Assembly (NCBI RefSeq): GCF_000430745.1
Contig: NZ_AUMP01000025.1
Span: forward strand, 1-64,000
Length of the DNA stretch: 64,000 bases
From: Fictibacillus gelatini DSM 15865
GTDB taxonomy: Bacteria > Bacillota > Bacilli > Bacillales > Fictibacillaceae
Direction: 5' to 3'
Part shown: positions 44,342 to 52,744 of the stretch, in pieces
Layout of the letters: each line of letters begins with the position of its first letter
How positions within the stretch are numbered: position 1 is the stretch's first letter
Program-made: the position numbers and the translations under genes
The notes under the pieces: generated by a model
What the model was told of the DNA's origin: nothing
Database searches by the model: none
Seen by the model: the letters and a program-made list of their open reading frames with translations, nothing else

Positions 44342-45103
44342 TCAATTGACGCCGACCAAATCTATTAAGTTTTTAATATTCGTTTTTGCACTTTCCATAG
44401 GATCCGAATCAAACTGCTCCTGCTCCACGATAAACCATTTTGTATCATATTTCTCGCCAGCTTGAATGAATCCTTTTATATTCAATACCCCTTTGCCGAT
44501 TTCGATGCTTCGCTGTTGGCCATTTTTTCTACCCATGTCTTTAATGTGTAGCGAAACGACGCGTTCACCGTATTTCTTGATCAACTTCGCAGGCTCAAGC
44601 CCGGCAAAAGTTGCCCAATAACAGTCTAATTCCACTTTCACCAAATCCGGGTCGCAATTCTCAAACAAGAGATCGAATCCCGACTTTCCATTAAACCGCT
44701 CAAACTCAAAAGCATGGTTATGGTATGCAAAAACAAAACCGTTTTGTTTGCATTTCTGACCGATTTCATTAAACATTTCCGCTGTTTTTTTATAATCATC
44801 GCCTGTATTTCTAAACTCTTCAGGCAAATAAGGGCATATGATCAAGTTATTTTCGATTTTATGATTATATTCCAGCGTCTCTTCCAACTGGTCCCCCCGC
44901 AATAAATCAAGGCTGGTATGACTTCCCGCCGCCACAATGCCTTTATCGTCCATTACTTTTTTTAGCTCTTTTGCGGGCGTGTTGAAAAAACCAGCAAATT
45001 GCACCCCGCTATACCCCATCTCAGCTACCCGATTTACCGTCCCTAGAAAGTCTTTCTCAGCCGCTTCTTTTACGGAATATAATTGCAATCCGAATTTGCC
45101 CAA
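44342..45103 (-). CDS. Sugar phosphate isomerase/epimerase (xylose isomerase-like TIM barrel)
   Basis: A 253-residue TIM barrel of the AP-endonuclease 2/IolE-like family. FGLQLYSVKEAAEKDF, FAYHNHAFEFERF and KVELDCYWATFAG supply the metal-binding Glu/His/Asp pattern, with VSLHIKDMGRK and WFIVEQEQFD near the end. TTG 45103 is preceded by GAGGAGGAG, so a TTG start is used. The protein would act on a keto-sugar, inosose or similar compound made by the neighbouring dehydrogenases. Element A separates it from the first gene of the cluster. Confidence 0.87.
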   Translation of the reverse strand: MGKFGLQLYSVKEAAEKDFLGTVNRVAEMGYSGVQFAGFFNTPAKELKKVMDDKGIVAAGSHTSLDLLRGDQLEETLEYNHKIENNLIICPYLPEEFRNTGDDYKKTAEMFNEIGQKCKQNGFVFAYHNHAFEFERFNGKSGFDLLFENCDPDLVKVELDCYWATFAGLEPAKLIKKYGERVVSLHIKDMGRKNGQQRSIEIGKGVLNIKGFIQAGEKYDTKWFIVEQEQFDSDPMESAKTNIKNLIDLVGVN

Positions 45104-45262
45104 ATTGATCTCCTCCTCTTTTACTATTTTTTCAAAAAAGCATTTTTCCTCCTCATTATGCGAAAAATCTTTTAACGAATTTTTTTAAATCATTCAAATT
45201 AAATCCCAAAATGGGTTCCACGTGTGACATAGAAAGCGGTTAAAAAATCTTTAATTCCCCGA

Positions 45263-45657
45263 CTAGTGCCCTTTCAGCTAAGAAAGTTCTTATTTTCAAG
45301 AATCCATTTTCGCCTGTAAAAACATAGAACTTCTCTAGTGTGGTGCTATTTTCATGGCATTTGGACAATAAACAGTGGATTTCCGACAATAAATCGCTTC
45401 CATCGGACAATAAATAGCCTGTGTCGGACAATAAAATTGGTAGTTTTTTCGCTTATTGTCCAAAAGTAAGATGTTATTGTCTAAACCGGATGACTTATTG
45501 TCCAAATAAGAGCACTTTTTGTCCGAGAACAAAATCATTTTACATCATGTAACGATTCGTGATCGTTTTTCCTCATTTCAAAGATCTAACGAGGTGTTCT
45601 TAAAATAAAAATGTTCGATTACTGAAATTCAAACTATTTTTCTAGAAGGGGCACTAG
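45263..45657. mobile_element. Element A: MITE-like unit with CTAGTGCCC ends and a 4+4 palindromic 21-bp array
   Basis: Left end CTAGTGCCCTTTC (45263-45275), right end GAAGGGGCACTAG (45645-45657), inverted with one mismatch. Inside, GACAATAA starts at 45364, 45385, 45406 and 45427; after an 18-bp gap TTATTGTC (the last copy TTTTTGTC) starts at 45453, 45474, 45495 and 45516. Every step is 21 bp and the two halves mirror each other about 45443.5. The 8-bp cores span 160 bp. No protein is encoded. It sits between two genes of one cluster. Confidence 0.92.
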
Positions 45658-45702
45658 TTCGGTTGCCGAATAACTATTTTGGCTAACTATGAGTAAAGGA
45701 TG

Positions 45703-46902
45703 CTACTTTTGATCATTCGGCACTTGAGCTTCAATTTCTTTGACTGATACCCATCTCTTCGTTTCGGCAGATTTCTCTACGGCTTCTAATACAGCCTGGT
45801 TTTTGGCGCCATCCTCAAAATTCGGCTCAGGACTGTAACCTTTATTTATACCATCCATTAGGTTTTTCACTAAATGAATAAAGGTGTGTTCATACCCAAT
45901 AATATGACCGGATGGCCAATAGGCCCCTGCAAAGGGATGAACCTCTTCCGTGCAATGAATCGTCCGGAATCCTTGCAGCCCCTCTTCATCATCTGCAAAA
46001 TAAACTTGGAGATGATTCATGTGCTCCAAATCCCAGCGAATCGATCCTTTTTCGCCATTAATTTCAAAGCGGTTTCCATTCCTGTTACCACCCGCAAACC
46101 TTGTAGCTTCAAACGTTCCAATCGCTCCATTCTCAAATCGCGCGAGGAAAAGGGAAGCATCGTCTACATCCACTTTTCCTTTCGAACTTAAAGGTCCTGT
46201 GGCGGTCCATCCATCGCTATTTGCAACGATAGGACGCTCTTTAATAAAGGTTTCAAGGATGCCTGTAACTTCTTTAAATTCACCGACTAAAAAACGGGCT
46301 AAATCAATGCTGTGGGCGGCGATATCGCCATGGGCTCCTGACCCGCATACCTTTTTGCTCAATCGCCAGACAAGCGGAAACTCAGGATCCATCATCCAAT
46401 CTTGCAAATATGTAGCGCGGATGTGATGAATCTTCCCTATTCTGCCAGCTTCAATGAGCTTCTTTGCCAATTGTACCGCCGGGGCAAACCGGTAATTGTG
46501 GCAGATGGCGTGGGTAACCCCATTTTTTTCGGCTACTTCATGCATTTTTTTCGCTTGTTTATAATTCATGGCGAGCGGTTTTTCACATAATACATGTTTT
46601 CCTGCCTCCGCAGCAGCAATCGCAATCTCCGCGTGCATGTTATTCGGCGTCGCAATGTCAATCAGGTCAATGTCATCCCGTTCAATGAGCTTGTGCCAAT
46701 CGGTTTCATACGTATTCCACCCCATCTTATCCGCCGCCTGTTTGACACCGCCTTCGTTTCGGCCGCAAATCGCCTGAAGCACGGGGATGCAATCGGAATC
46801 AAAGAAAAACGGCATATCCCTGTAAGCGTGGCTATGGGCTTTCCCCATGAATTTGTATCCGACCATCCCAATCCGAACTTGCTTTTTGCTTACACCCACC
46901 AT
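45703..46902 (-). CDS. Gfo/Idh/MocA-family oxidoreductase, first gene of the sugar/polyol cluster
   Basis: A 399-residue protein. IGMVGYKFMGKAHSHAYRDM is the N-terminal motif of the longer inositol-dehydrogenase-like branch; HVLCEKPLAMNYKQAK has the EKP lysine; GDIAAHSIDLARFLVG carries D-x-x-x-H-like residues. The C-terminal part includes FEINGEKGSIRWDLEHMNHL. ATG 46902 is 13 bp after GGAGG, a little long. No transporter is adjacent in the window. Confidence 0.88.
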   Translation of the reverse strand: MVGVSKKQVRIGMVGYKFMGKAHSHAYRDMPFFFDSDCIPVLQAICGRNEGGVKQAADKMGWNTYETDWHKLIERDDIDLIDIATPNNMHAEIAIAAAEAGKHVLCEKPLAMNYKQAKKMHEVAEKNGVTHAICHNYRFAPAVQLAKKLIEAGRIGKIHHIRATYLQDWMMDPEFPLVWRLSKKVCGSGAHGDIAAHSIDLARFLVGEFKEVTGILETFIKERPIVANSDGWTATGPLSSKGKVDVDDASLFLARFENGAIGTFEATRFAGGNRNGNRFEINGEKGSIRWDLEHMNHLQVYFADDEEGLQGFRTIHCTEEVHPFAGAYWPSGHIIGYEHTFIHLVKNLMDGINKGYSPEPNFEDGAKNQAVLEAVEKSAETKRWVSVKEIEAQVPNDQK

Positions 46903-47030
46903 CGCTATTTTGCATCCTCCCTCGTCCGTTAAATTCGATTATTTTCACGTAAGTACTTCTGTATGAAATGTTTTTTCCCTTCTAGAATAATTTTCACCAA
47001 CAAGAATATTTAGATTTGCGGGAAAAGTCA

Positions 47031-47059
47031 TTGACTTTTTCTTTTCTCTTCTGCATAAT
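47031..47059 (+). promoter_or_regulatory. Promoter of proBA
   Basis: TTGACT (47031-47036), 17-bp spacer, CATAAT (47054-47059). It matches sigma-A spacing and precedes the T-box leader. Confidence 0.7.
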
Positions 47060-47077
47060 ATTTTTTAAAAATTATGT

Positions 47078-47367
47078 TACGGTGTTAACAGGGGACTAGT
47101 AGATAGAACTTGAAGTGATAGAGAGCGGATTCCAGTGTAAAAATGAACAATGCCATTATTGTTTGTGAATTTACCAGGCTGAAAGATTCTGCCACTAAAA
47201 GCTATTGAACCTGCCCCTTGAGCTGTCTGGCTAATAACCAGACCGTCGCCCTCGTTACGGGAATGAAGAGAGCATTCGCTTTTAGTCTTAATGAATGCTA
47301 AAAAAGGTGGTACCGCGGATCCAGACTTTTTCCGTCCTTTTATATAAGGATGGAAAAAGTCTTTTTT
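47078..47367 (+). promoter_or_regulatory. Proline T-box riboswitch leader of proBA
   Basis: A leader of about 300 nt. AGAGAG near 47120 belongs to Stem I. GAA-CCT-GCCCC near 47207 contains a candidate CCU proline specifier at 47210-47212, with GGGG near 47091 pairing to CCCC at its base. The T-box sequence GGTGGTACCGCG is at 47306-47317. The terminator is the stem GACTTTTTCC/GGAAAAAGTC plus six T (47324-47367). Uncharged tRNA-Pro would stabilise the antiterminator and switch on proBA. Confidence 0.92.
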
Positions 47368-47391
47368 AGTTTGAATAGGAGGATGGGTCAA

Positions 47392-48531
47392 ATGAAGAAA
47401 AAGCGGGTGGCCGTAAAAATCGGAAGCAGTTCATTGATCAATGAAAACGGCGGATTAAGCCGGGAGAAAGTATTCGAACACGCTCAGGCGATTGCCTGCT
47501 TAAAGAAACAAGGATATGAAGTGCTGCTTATTTCTTCCGGGGCTGTTGCTGCCGGCTATGCGGACCTCGGATTCCCCTCGCGTCCTACTACCATCGCAGG
47601 CAAACAGGCGGCAGCAGCCGTCGGGCAAGGATTGCTCATCCAGGCTTATACCGAAACGTTTAAACAATTTGGTATCGTAAGCGCACAGCTTCTTTTAACA
47701 CGGAATGATTTTAAACGGAAGGAACAATACCAAAATGCTCATGCCACTTTAATGGAACTTTTAAAAAGAGGCGTCCTTCCGATCATTAATGAAAATGATT
47801 CTGTTTCAATCGAGGAATTAACGTTTGGCGATAACGATATGCTCTCTTCTTTAGTGAGCGGTCTTGTCCATGCCGACTTTTTGATCATTTTGACGGACGT
47901 TAACGGCTTTTACAGCGGCAATCCCCGCACAGATCCTTCTGCCAAACGTTATGACTTTCTTCCGGAAATAACGGATGACTATATTCTTCAAACGAAAAAT
48001 TTCTTCGGTTCCAAAGTGGGCACGGGGGGCATGATGTCGAAACTATTAGCCGCCAAAACCGCCTTATCACTTGGCGTCAACGTGTTTATCGGCACAGGCT
48101 CTGGAGAAAAGAAGCTAATAGAAATTATGGAAGGAAAGGGAGATGGAACGTATATCGGAAATACTCCAGGAACGTTGTTAAAAACACCAAAGCAATGGAT
48201 CGCGCTGCATTCTCCCATCTCCGGGACGATCTGTGTGGATGATGGGGCAGCAAATGCCGTTTTATATGAAGGAAAAAGCTTATTGCCGATCGGAATTCGA
48301 GAGGTGAACGGACAGTTTTCGCCGGGAGACGTCGTTGAAATTGTGAATAGCGCAAAAGAAGTCATTGGAAAAGGACAGGTGAATTACTCTTCGCAAGAAT
48401 TAAAGTGGATCAAAGGGATGACAAGCCAATATGCAATGGAAACAACAAAAAGAAGCCACCCTGAAGTCATTCATCGGGATCAATGGGTGGCAGTGAACAA
48501 CATTGCAAACAGCAATGTTGTTCGGAAGTGA
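47392..48531 (+). CDS. proB: Glutamate 5-kinase
   Basis: A 379-residue protein from ATG 47392 (AGGAGG 11 bp upstream). The kinase domain opens [14 protein letters not shown], with [16 protein letters not shown] near 55, [18 protein letters not shown] near 135, and [17 protein letters not shown] near 210. A C-terminal PUA domain follows (about 270-360, [15 protein letters not shown]). It makes glutamyl-5-phosphate, the first step of proline synthesis. The last codons form a strong hairpin, described separately. Confidence 0.95.
   Translation: MKKKRVAVKIGSSSLINENGGLSREKVFEHAQAIACLKKQGYEVLLISSGAVAAGYADLGFPSRPTTIAGKQAAAAVGQGLLIQAYTETFKQFGIVSAQLLLTRNDFKRKEQYQNAHATLMELLKRGVLPIINENDSVSIEELTFGDNDMLSSLVSGLVHADFLIILTDVNGFYSGNPRTDPSAKRYDFLPEITDDYILQTKNFFGSKVGTGGMMSKLLAAKTALSLGVNVFIGTGSGEKKLIEIMEGKGDGTYIGNTPGTLLKTPKQWIALHSPISGTICVDDGAANAVLYEGKSLLPIGIREVNGQFSPGDVVEIVNSAKEVIGKGQVNYSSQELKWIKGMTSQYAMETTKRSHPEVIHRDQWVAVNNIANSNVVRK
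48495..48523 (+). other. Perfect 12-bp hairpin within the last codons of proB
   Basis: GAACAACATTGC (48495-48506), loop AAACA, GCAATGTTGTTC (48512-48523). It encodes NNIANSNVV of ProB and ends 6 bp before the stop codon. There is no T-run, so it is not a simple terminator. It could be an RNA-processing or translational barrier ahead of proA. Confidence 0.75.
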
Positions 48532-48604
48532 AAATGAAGGACGGGAATGGCTAAAATCGGCTAATCCGGATTCCAGCTATCTTTTTGGAAAGGAGAAACA
48601 TTAT

Positions 48605-49867
48605 ATGAATGAATTAATGGTGAATGAGTTATTTGTGAAAGCAGAAAGAGCAAAAGGAGCATCCAGGGAACTCGCGGCGAAAACGACCGCGCAAAAAAAT
48701 TACGCCTTAGCGCTGATTTCCAAACAATTGGTTGAAGATGCCGATTACCTTTTAAAAGAAAACGAAAAGGATGTCAAAAACGCAAAGCATGACGGGGTTC
48801 ATGAATCATTGATTGACCGCCTTTTATTAACTAAAGAGCGAATTTTGAGCATGGCGGAATCATTGCAGCAACTTGCTGAACTCGAGGATCCGACCGGTGA
48901 AGTATTGGAAGAATGGAAACGCCCCAATGGACTGTTCATTCAAAAGGTTAGAGTGCCGCTTGGCGTAGTCGGAATGATTTATGAAGCAAGGCCGAATGTT
49001 ACTGTTGATGCATCAAGCCTTTGTTTAAAAACGGGAAATGCTGTGCTCTTGCGCGGAAGCTCATCGACCATTCATTCGAATCGGGCCATTGTGAAAAGCA
49101 TTCATCGCGCCATTGAACAAACGGATCTCCCTGTCGATTGTATCCAGTTGATCGAAGATACATCAAGGGAAACCGCCGCAAAAATGTTCACATTAAAGGA
49201 ATATCTCGATGTACTCATACCGCGTGGCGGGAAGAAATTGATCCAGACGGTCGTCGAAAATGCGTCCGTTCCTGTTTTAGAAACGGGTGCCGGAAACTGC
49301 CACATATTTATTGATCATTCCGCAGAGAAAGAAATGGCGATTGACATCGTCTTGAATGCAAAAACACAGCGCCCTTCTGTCTGCAATGCGATTGAAACCG
49401 TGCTTGTACACGAAGATTGGGAACACGGCCATCTAAAAGAGCTCATCGAACGCCTTGAACAAAGCGGTGTCGAACTGCGTGGCGATGAAAATTTGCAACG
49501 CCGTTTCCCTTCTCTTCTGCTGGCGACTGAAGAGGATTGGGAAACTGAATATTTAGATACCATTTTAGCGATGAAGCTTGTCCGTGATGCAGATGAAGCG
49601 ATCGCCCATATTAACCGTTACGGCACTAAACATTCCGAAGCGATCATTTCAGAAACAGCGAAAAATGTGGAGCGCTTTTTCCAATTGGTCGATGCATCTA
49701 CGCTATACCATAATGCCTCGACTCGCTTTACCGACGGATTTGAATTTGGCTTTGGCGCTGAAATCGGCATCAGCACGCAAAAGCTGCACGCCCGCGGGCC
49801 GATGGGGCTTCCGGCGTTAACCTCAACGAAATACGTCATAAAAGGAAATGGCCAGATACGAACGTAA
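48605..49867 (+). CDS. proA: Gamma-glutamyl phosphate reductase
   Basis: A 420-residue protein from ATG 48605, chosen because AAAGGAG lies just upstream; an in-frame reading from 48503 overlaps proB and has no ribosome site. It is an aldehyde-dehydrogenase-fold enzyme with [20 protein letters not shown] near 118 and the catalytic cysteine in [13 protein letters not shown] near 255. It reduces glutamyl phosphate to glutamate semialdehyde. It follows proB by 73 bp. Confidence 0.94.
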   Translation: MNELMVNELFVKAERAKGASRELAAKTTAQKNYALALISKQLVEDADYLLKENEKDVKNAKHDGVHESLIDRLLLTKERILSMAESLQQLAELEDPTGEVLEEWKRPNGLFIQKVRVPLGVVGMIYEARPNVTVDASSLCLKTGNAVLLRGSSSTIHSNRAIVKSIHRAIEQTDLPVDCIQLIEDTSRETAAKMFTLKEYLDVLIPRGGKKLIQTVVENASVPVLETGAGNCHIFIDHSAEKEMAIDIVLNAKTQRPSVCNAIETVLVHEDWEHGHLKELIERLEQSGVELRGDENLQRRFPSLLLATEEDWETEYLDTILAMKLVRDADEAIAHINRYGTKHSEAIISETAKNVERFFQLVDASTLYHNASTRFTDGFEFGFGAEIGISTQKLHARGPMGLPALTSTKYVIKGNGQIRT

Positions 49868-49927
49868 CCGATTTTTTTGTTATACTAGTGATTGAATGTT
49901 TCCTCCGGATAAAAAAAGCGCTGCTTT

Positions 49928-50020
49928 GGAAAATAAAATTCAAGGTTTGGAAAATAATTTCGTGAGTTTGGAAAATAAGTTTGCGAGTTTAGAAAATAAA
50001 AACTAAAGTTCGGACAATAT
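49928..50020. repeat. Array D: GGAAAATAA units at 21-bp spacing, last unit GGACAATAT
   Basis: GGAAAATAA (fourth copy AGAAAATAA) starts at 49928, 49949, 49970 and 49991; GGACAATAT follows at 50012. All steps are 21 bp. The last unit carries the word used in elements A and B, linking the two groups. It lies between proA and topB. Confidence 0.93.
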
Positions 50021-50108
50021 TGCAGTTAGGTGTTCAATAAATAACGTGCAATAAGACTATTTTCCTGCGTTTTTTTAGAAACTTTTCGCATCATGAAAGG
50101 AGTTCTGC

Positions 50109-52199
50109 ATGAAATCACTAGTACTTGCTGAAAAACCGAGCGTCGCGCGGGACCTTGCCCGCGTTCTCGGCTGCAATAATAAACAAAAGCATTACATTGA
50201 AGGTCCACGCTATGTCGTCACATGGGCGCTTGGCCATCTCGTCGAATTAAAAATGCCAGAGGATTATAACAAAGACTATAAAACGTGGCGCCTTGAAGAC
50301 TTGCCAATCATTCCAAAACAGATGGGGCTGAAAGTGATCCGGCAAACGAGCCCGCAATTCCGCGGAATTGAACAGCTTGCAAAACGAAAAGACATAAAAG
50401 AACTTATCATTGCGACCGATGCCGGACGCGAAGGAGAACTTGTCGCCCGCTGGATCATGGAAAAAGTCCGCTGGCAGAAACCGGTGAAGCGGCTCTGGAT
50501 CTCTTCTCAGACTGACCGGGCCATCCGCGATGGTTTCAAACAGTTGAAACCGGGAAAAAATTACGATTCTCTCTATCAATCCGCCGTTTGCCGCGCCGAA
50601 GCCGACTGGCTAATTGGATTGAACGTCACGCGGGCGTTGACAACAAAATATAACGATCCATTGTCAGCTGGCCGTGTTCAGACTCCGACGCTGGCGATGA
50701 TTCTAGAACGGGAAAAAGAAATTCAGTCGTTCGTCCCAAAAGAGTATTGGACAATTCACGCGAAAATCGGCCCACTTGAAGCGATGTGGGAACGGAATGG
50801 AGAAAAACGGATTTTTGACGGCGAAAAGGCTACTGCCCTATTCAACAAAGTGAAAGGGCAAAAAGGAATCGTGAAAAAAGTAGAACGCAAAGAAAAAAGC
50901 GAGCCCCAGCCGCTTCCGTATGATTTAACTGAGTTGCAGCGGGATGCGAACCGCCGTTTTGGCTTTTCCGCTAAAAAAACGTCAAGCGTGCTGCAAAGCC
51001 TATACGAACAGCATAAACTCGTCACGTACCCGCGCACCGATTCCCGCTATTTGACGAAAGAGATGGAATCAACGATGGCGGACCGGCTTCAAGCCATCTC
51101 CTCCGGCTATAAAGAAGAAGTGCAGCCTATTTTAAAACAAAAAGGGAAAGTGCTAGCCAAACGCGTCTTCAACGATGATAAGGTAACAGATCATCATGCG
51201 ATCATACCGACGGATGAGCCGCTTCATTTAGGGGACCTTTCGACCGACGAACGAAAGCTGTATGATTTGATTGTCCGGCGTTTCCTTGCGTTATTCTATC
51301 CTGCGTATCGGTATGAAACGGTTCATGTGCAACTGGAGGTCGAAGGCGAAACGTTTACTGCCCGCGAAACTTCCATAATCGACAAAGGCTTTAAAACAGT
51401 AACCGGGAAAGATGACGAAGAAGACTCTTCAAAACCTCTTTCATCTCTTACCGTTGGACAAACGCTATCGGTCAAAAACGAAAAGTTGGAGAAAAAGCTG
51501 ACCGAACCGCCAGCGCGTTTCACAGAGGCCGATTTATTAAGCAAAATGGAAAAATACGGGCTCGGCACGCCGGCAACACGGGCAGACATCATTGAACGCC
51601 TTCTTGGTACAGAAGCAATTGAACGGAAGAACAACCGCCTGACGCCGACGCCTAAAGGAAAGCAACTGATCGAGCTTGTCAATGATGAATTAAAATCGCC
51701 CGAGTTGACCGCCCGCTGGGAACGCGAGCTTGAATCGATCGCCCGCGGCAAAGGGAATGCCGAAGAATTTTTGCGCAACATCCGAAAGCAAACGAAACAG
51801 CTTGTCTTTGAAATTAAAGGAAGCGAAAAGTCGTACCGGGCGCATAATTTAACAGGCTCCAAATGTCCGGAGTGCGGGTCATTTATGAAAGAAGTCAATA
51901 GCAAGGATGGAAAAGTGCTTGTCTGTTCCGACAGAGAATGCGGCTTCCGTAAGCGAAAAGACCCGAAGCTCTCCAATCGCCGCTGCCCGCAATGCCATAA
52001 GCGCATGGAGATGCACAAAGGAAAATCGGGGCTTTACTTCCAATGCCGTCCATGTAATGTCGTTGAAAAAGCACAGGATAAGAAAAAAACCGTATCCAAG
52101 CGTGAAGAGCGCCAGCTCCTGAAAAAATACGCAAAAGAAGAGCCGGTCGGCAACAGCCTTGCCGATGCCCTTAAGGCGGCGCTGAAAAACAAAGAATAG
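50109..52199 (+). CDS. topB: DNA topoisomerase III
   Basis: A 696-residue type IA topoisomerase. The Toprim domain begins MKSLVLAEKPSVARDLARVL and contains IIATDAGREGELVAR near 100. The active-site tyrosine is Y307 in TYPRTDSRYL. GRVQTPTLAMIL near 189 is typical. The C-terminal end has zinc-ribbon cysteines (CPECGSFM, CSDRECGF, CPQCHKRM, CRPCNV). It relaxes negative supercoils and resolves recombination intermediates. GAAAGGAG precedes ATG 50109. Confidence 0.96.
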   Translation: MKSLVLAEKPSVARDLARVLGCNNKQKHYIEGPRYVVTWALGHLVELKMPEDYNKDYKTWRLEDLPIIPKQMGLKVIRQTSPQFRGIEQLAKRKDIKELIIATDAGREGELVARWIMEKVRWQKPVKRLWISSQTDRAIRDGFKQLKPGKNYDSLYQSAVCRAEADWLIGLNVTRALTTKYNDPLSAGRVQTPTLAMILEREKEIQSFVPKEYWTIHAKIGPLEAMWERNGEKRIFDGEKATALFNKVKGQKGIVKKVERKEKSEPQPLPYDLTELQRDANRRFGFSAKKTSSVLQSLYEQHKLVTYPRTDSRYLTKEMESTMADRLQAISSGYKEEVQPILKQKGKVLAKRVFNDDKVTDHHAIIPTDEPLHLGDLSTDERKLYDLIVRRFLALFYPAYRYETVHVQLEVEGETFTARETSIIDKGFKTVTGKDDEEDSSKPLSSLTVGQTLSVKNEKLEKKLTEPPARFTEADLLSKMEKYGLGTPATRADIIERLLGTEAIERKNNRLTPTPKGKQLIELVNDELKSPELTARWERELESIARGKGNAEEFLRNIRKQTKQLVFEIKGSEKSYRAHNLTGSKCPECGSFMKEVNSKDGKVLVCSDRECGFRKRKDPKLSNRRCPQCHKRMEMHKGKSGLYFQCRPCNVVEKAQDKKKTVSKREERQLLKKYAKEEPVGNSLADALKAALKNKE

Positions 52200-52206
52200 C
52201 AACGTT

Positions 52207-52236
52207 AAACCGCAAGCGAAATAGCTTGCGGTTTTT
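52207..52236 (+). terminator. Terminator of topB
   Basis: AAACCGCAAGC pairs with GCTTGCGGTTT (11 bp) and ends in a run of T, 7 bp after the stop. Confidence 0.92.
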
Positions 52237-52258
52237 CTGCGATTTCTCATTAGAGGCA

Positions 52259-52612
52259 TTATTCGATATCGTATTGATGCAGCACTTTCTCGATCTTGAT
52301 CGCTTTACCCATATCACCTTTCACCTTTAACTTCCCCGTCATATAGGCTACTGCTCCATTTAACTTTCCGACGATCAATTTTTTAAAATCTTTCATCTTC
52401 AACTGCAACGTGCAATCCGCTTTAATCGGCGATTCTTGTTTAATCACAGCTTTTCCATCTGCCAAATGCAGCTGGAACGAATCACTCTCATCAATGATGT
52501 CAAATTGATAGATCGCGTTCATTCCTTCAATCGGCTTCGGATTGGCATTCAACACCATTTCCATTTTCTCTTTCGTCTCCTGTAGCGTATAATCGAGGAT
52601 GCTTTTAGCCAT
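52259..52612 (-). CDS. SCP2 sterol-binding domain protein
   Basis: A 117-residue protein of the SCP2 fold: IYQFDIIDESDSFQLHLADGK and the conserved end LKMKDFKKLIVGKLNGAVAYMTGKLKVKGDMGKAIK. Such proteins bind hydrophobic ligands in a cavity; bacterial roles are mostly unknown. GGAGGGG precedes ATG 52612. It is a single gene converging on topB. Confidence 0.88.
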   Translation of the reverse strand: MAKSILDYTLQETKEKMEMVLNANPKPIEGMNAIYQFDIIDESDSFQLHLADGKAVIKQESPIKADCTLQLKMKDFKKLIVGKLNGAVAYMTGKLKVKGDMGKAIKIEKVLHQYDIE

Positions 52613-52744
52613 ACTCCGCTTTCCCCTCCAATAATTGTAATGTTCTGAATTAATACTATATCAAATGGTTGGGGAACACAATGATTTACACGGGAAACAA
52701 CTCATAGGATGAAGCAACTGCCCGCACAATCCTAATAGTTTAAA

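Noticed and set aside
45229-45245. CcpA cre-like site AGAAAGCGGTTAAA upstream of the isomerase gene
   Set aside because: The required TG of the consensus is missing and the right half is poor.
51323-52018. 231-codon frame antisense to topB
   Set aside because: It is serine/arginine-rich antisense of a certain gene, with no family motifs.
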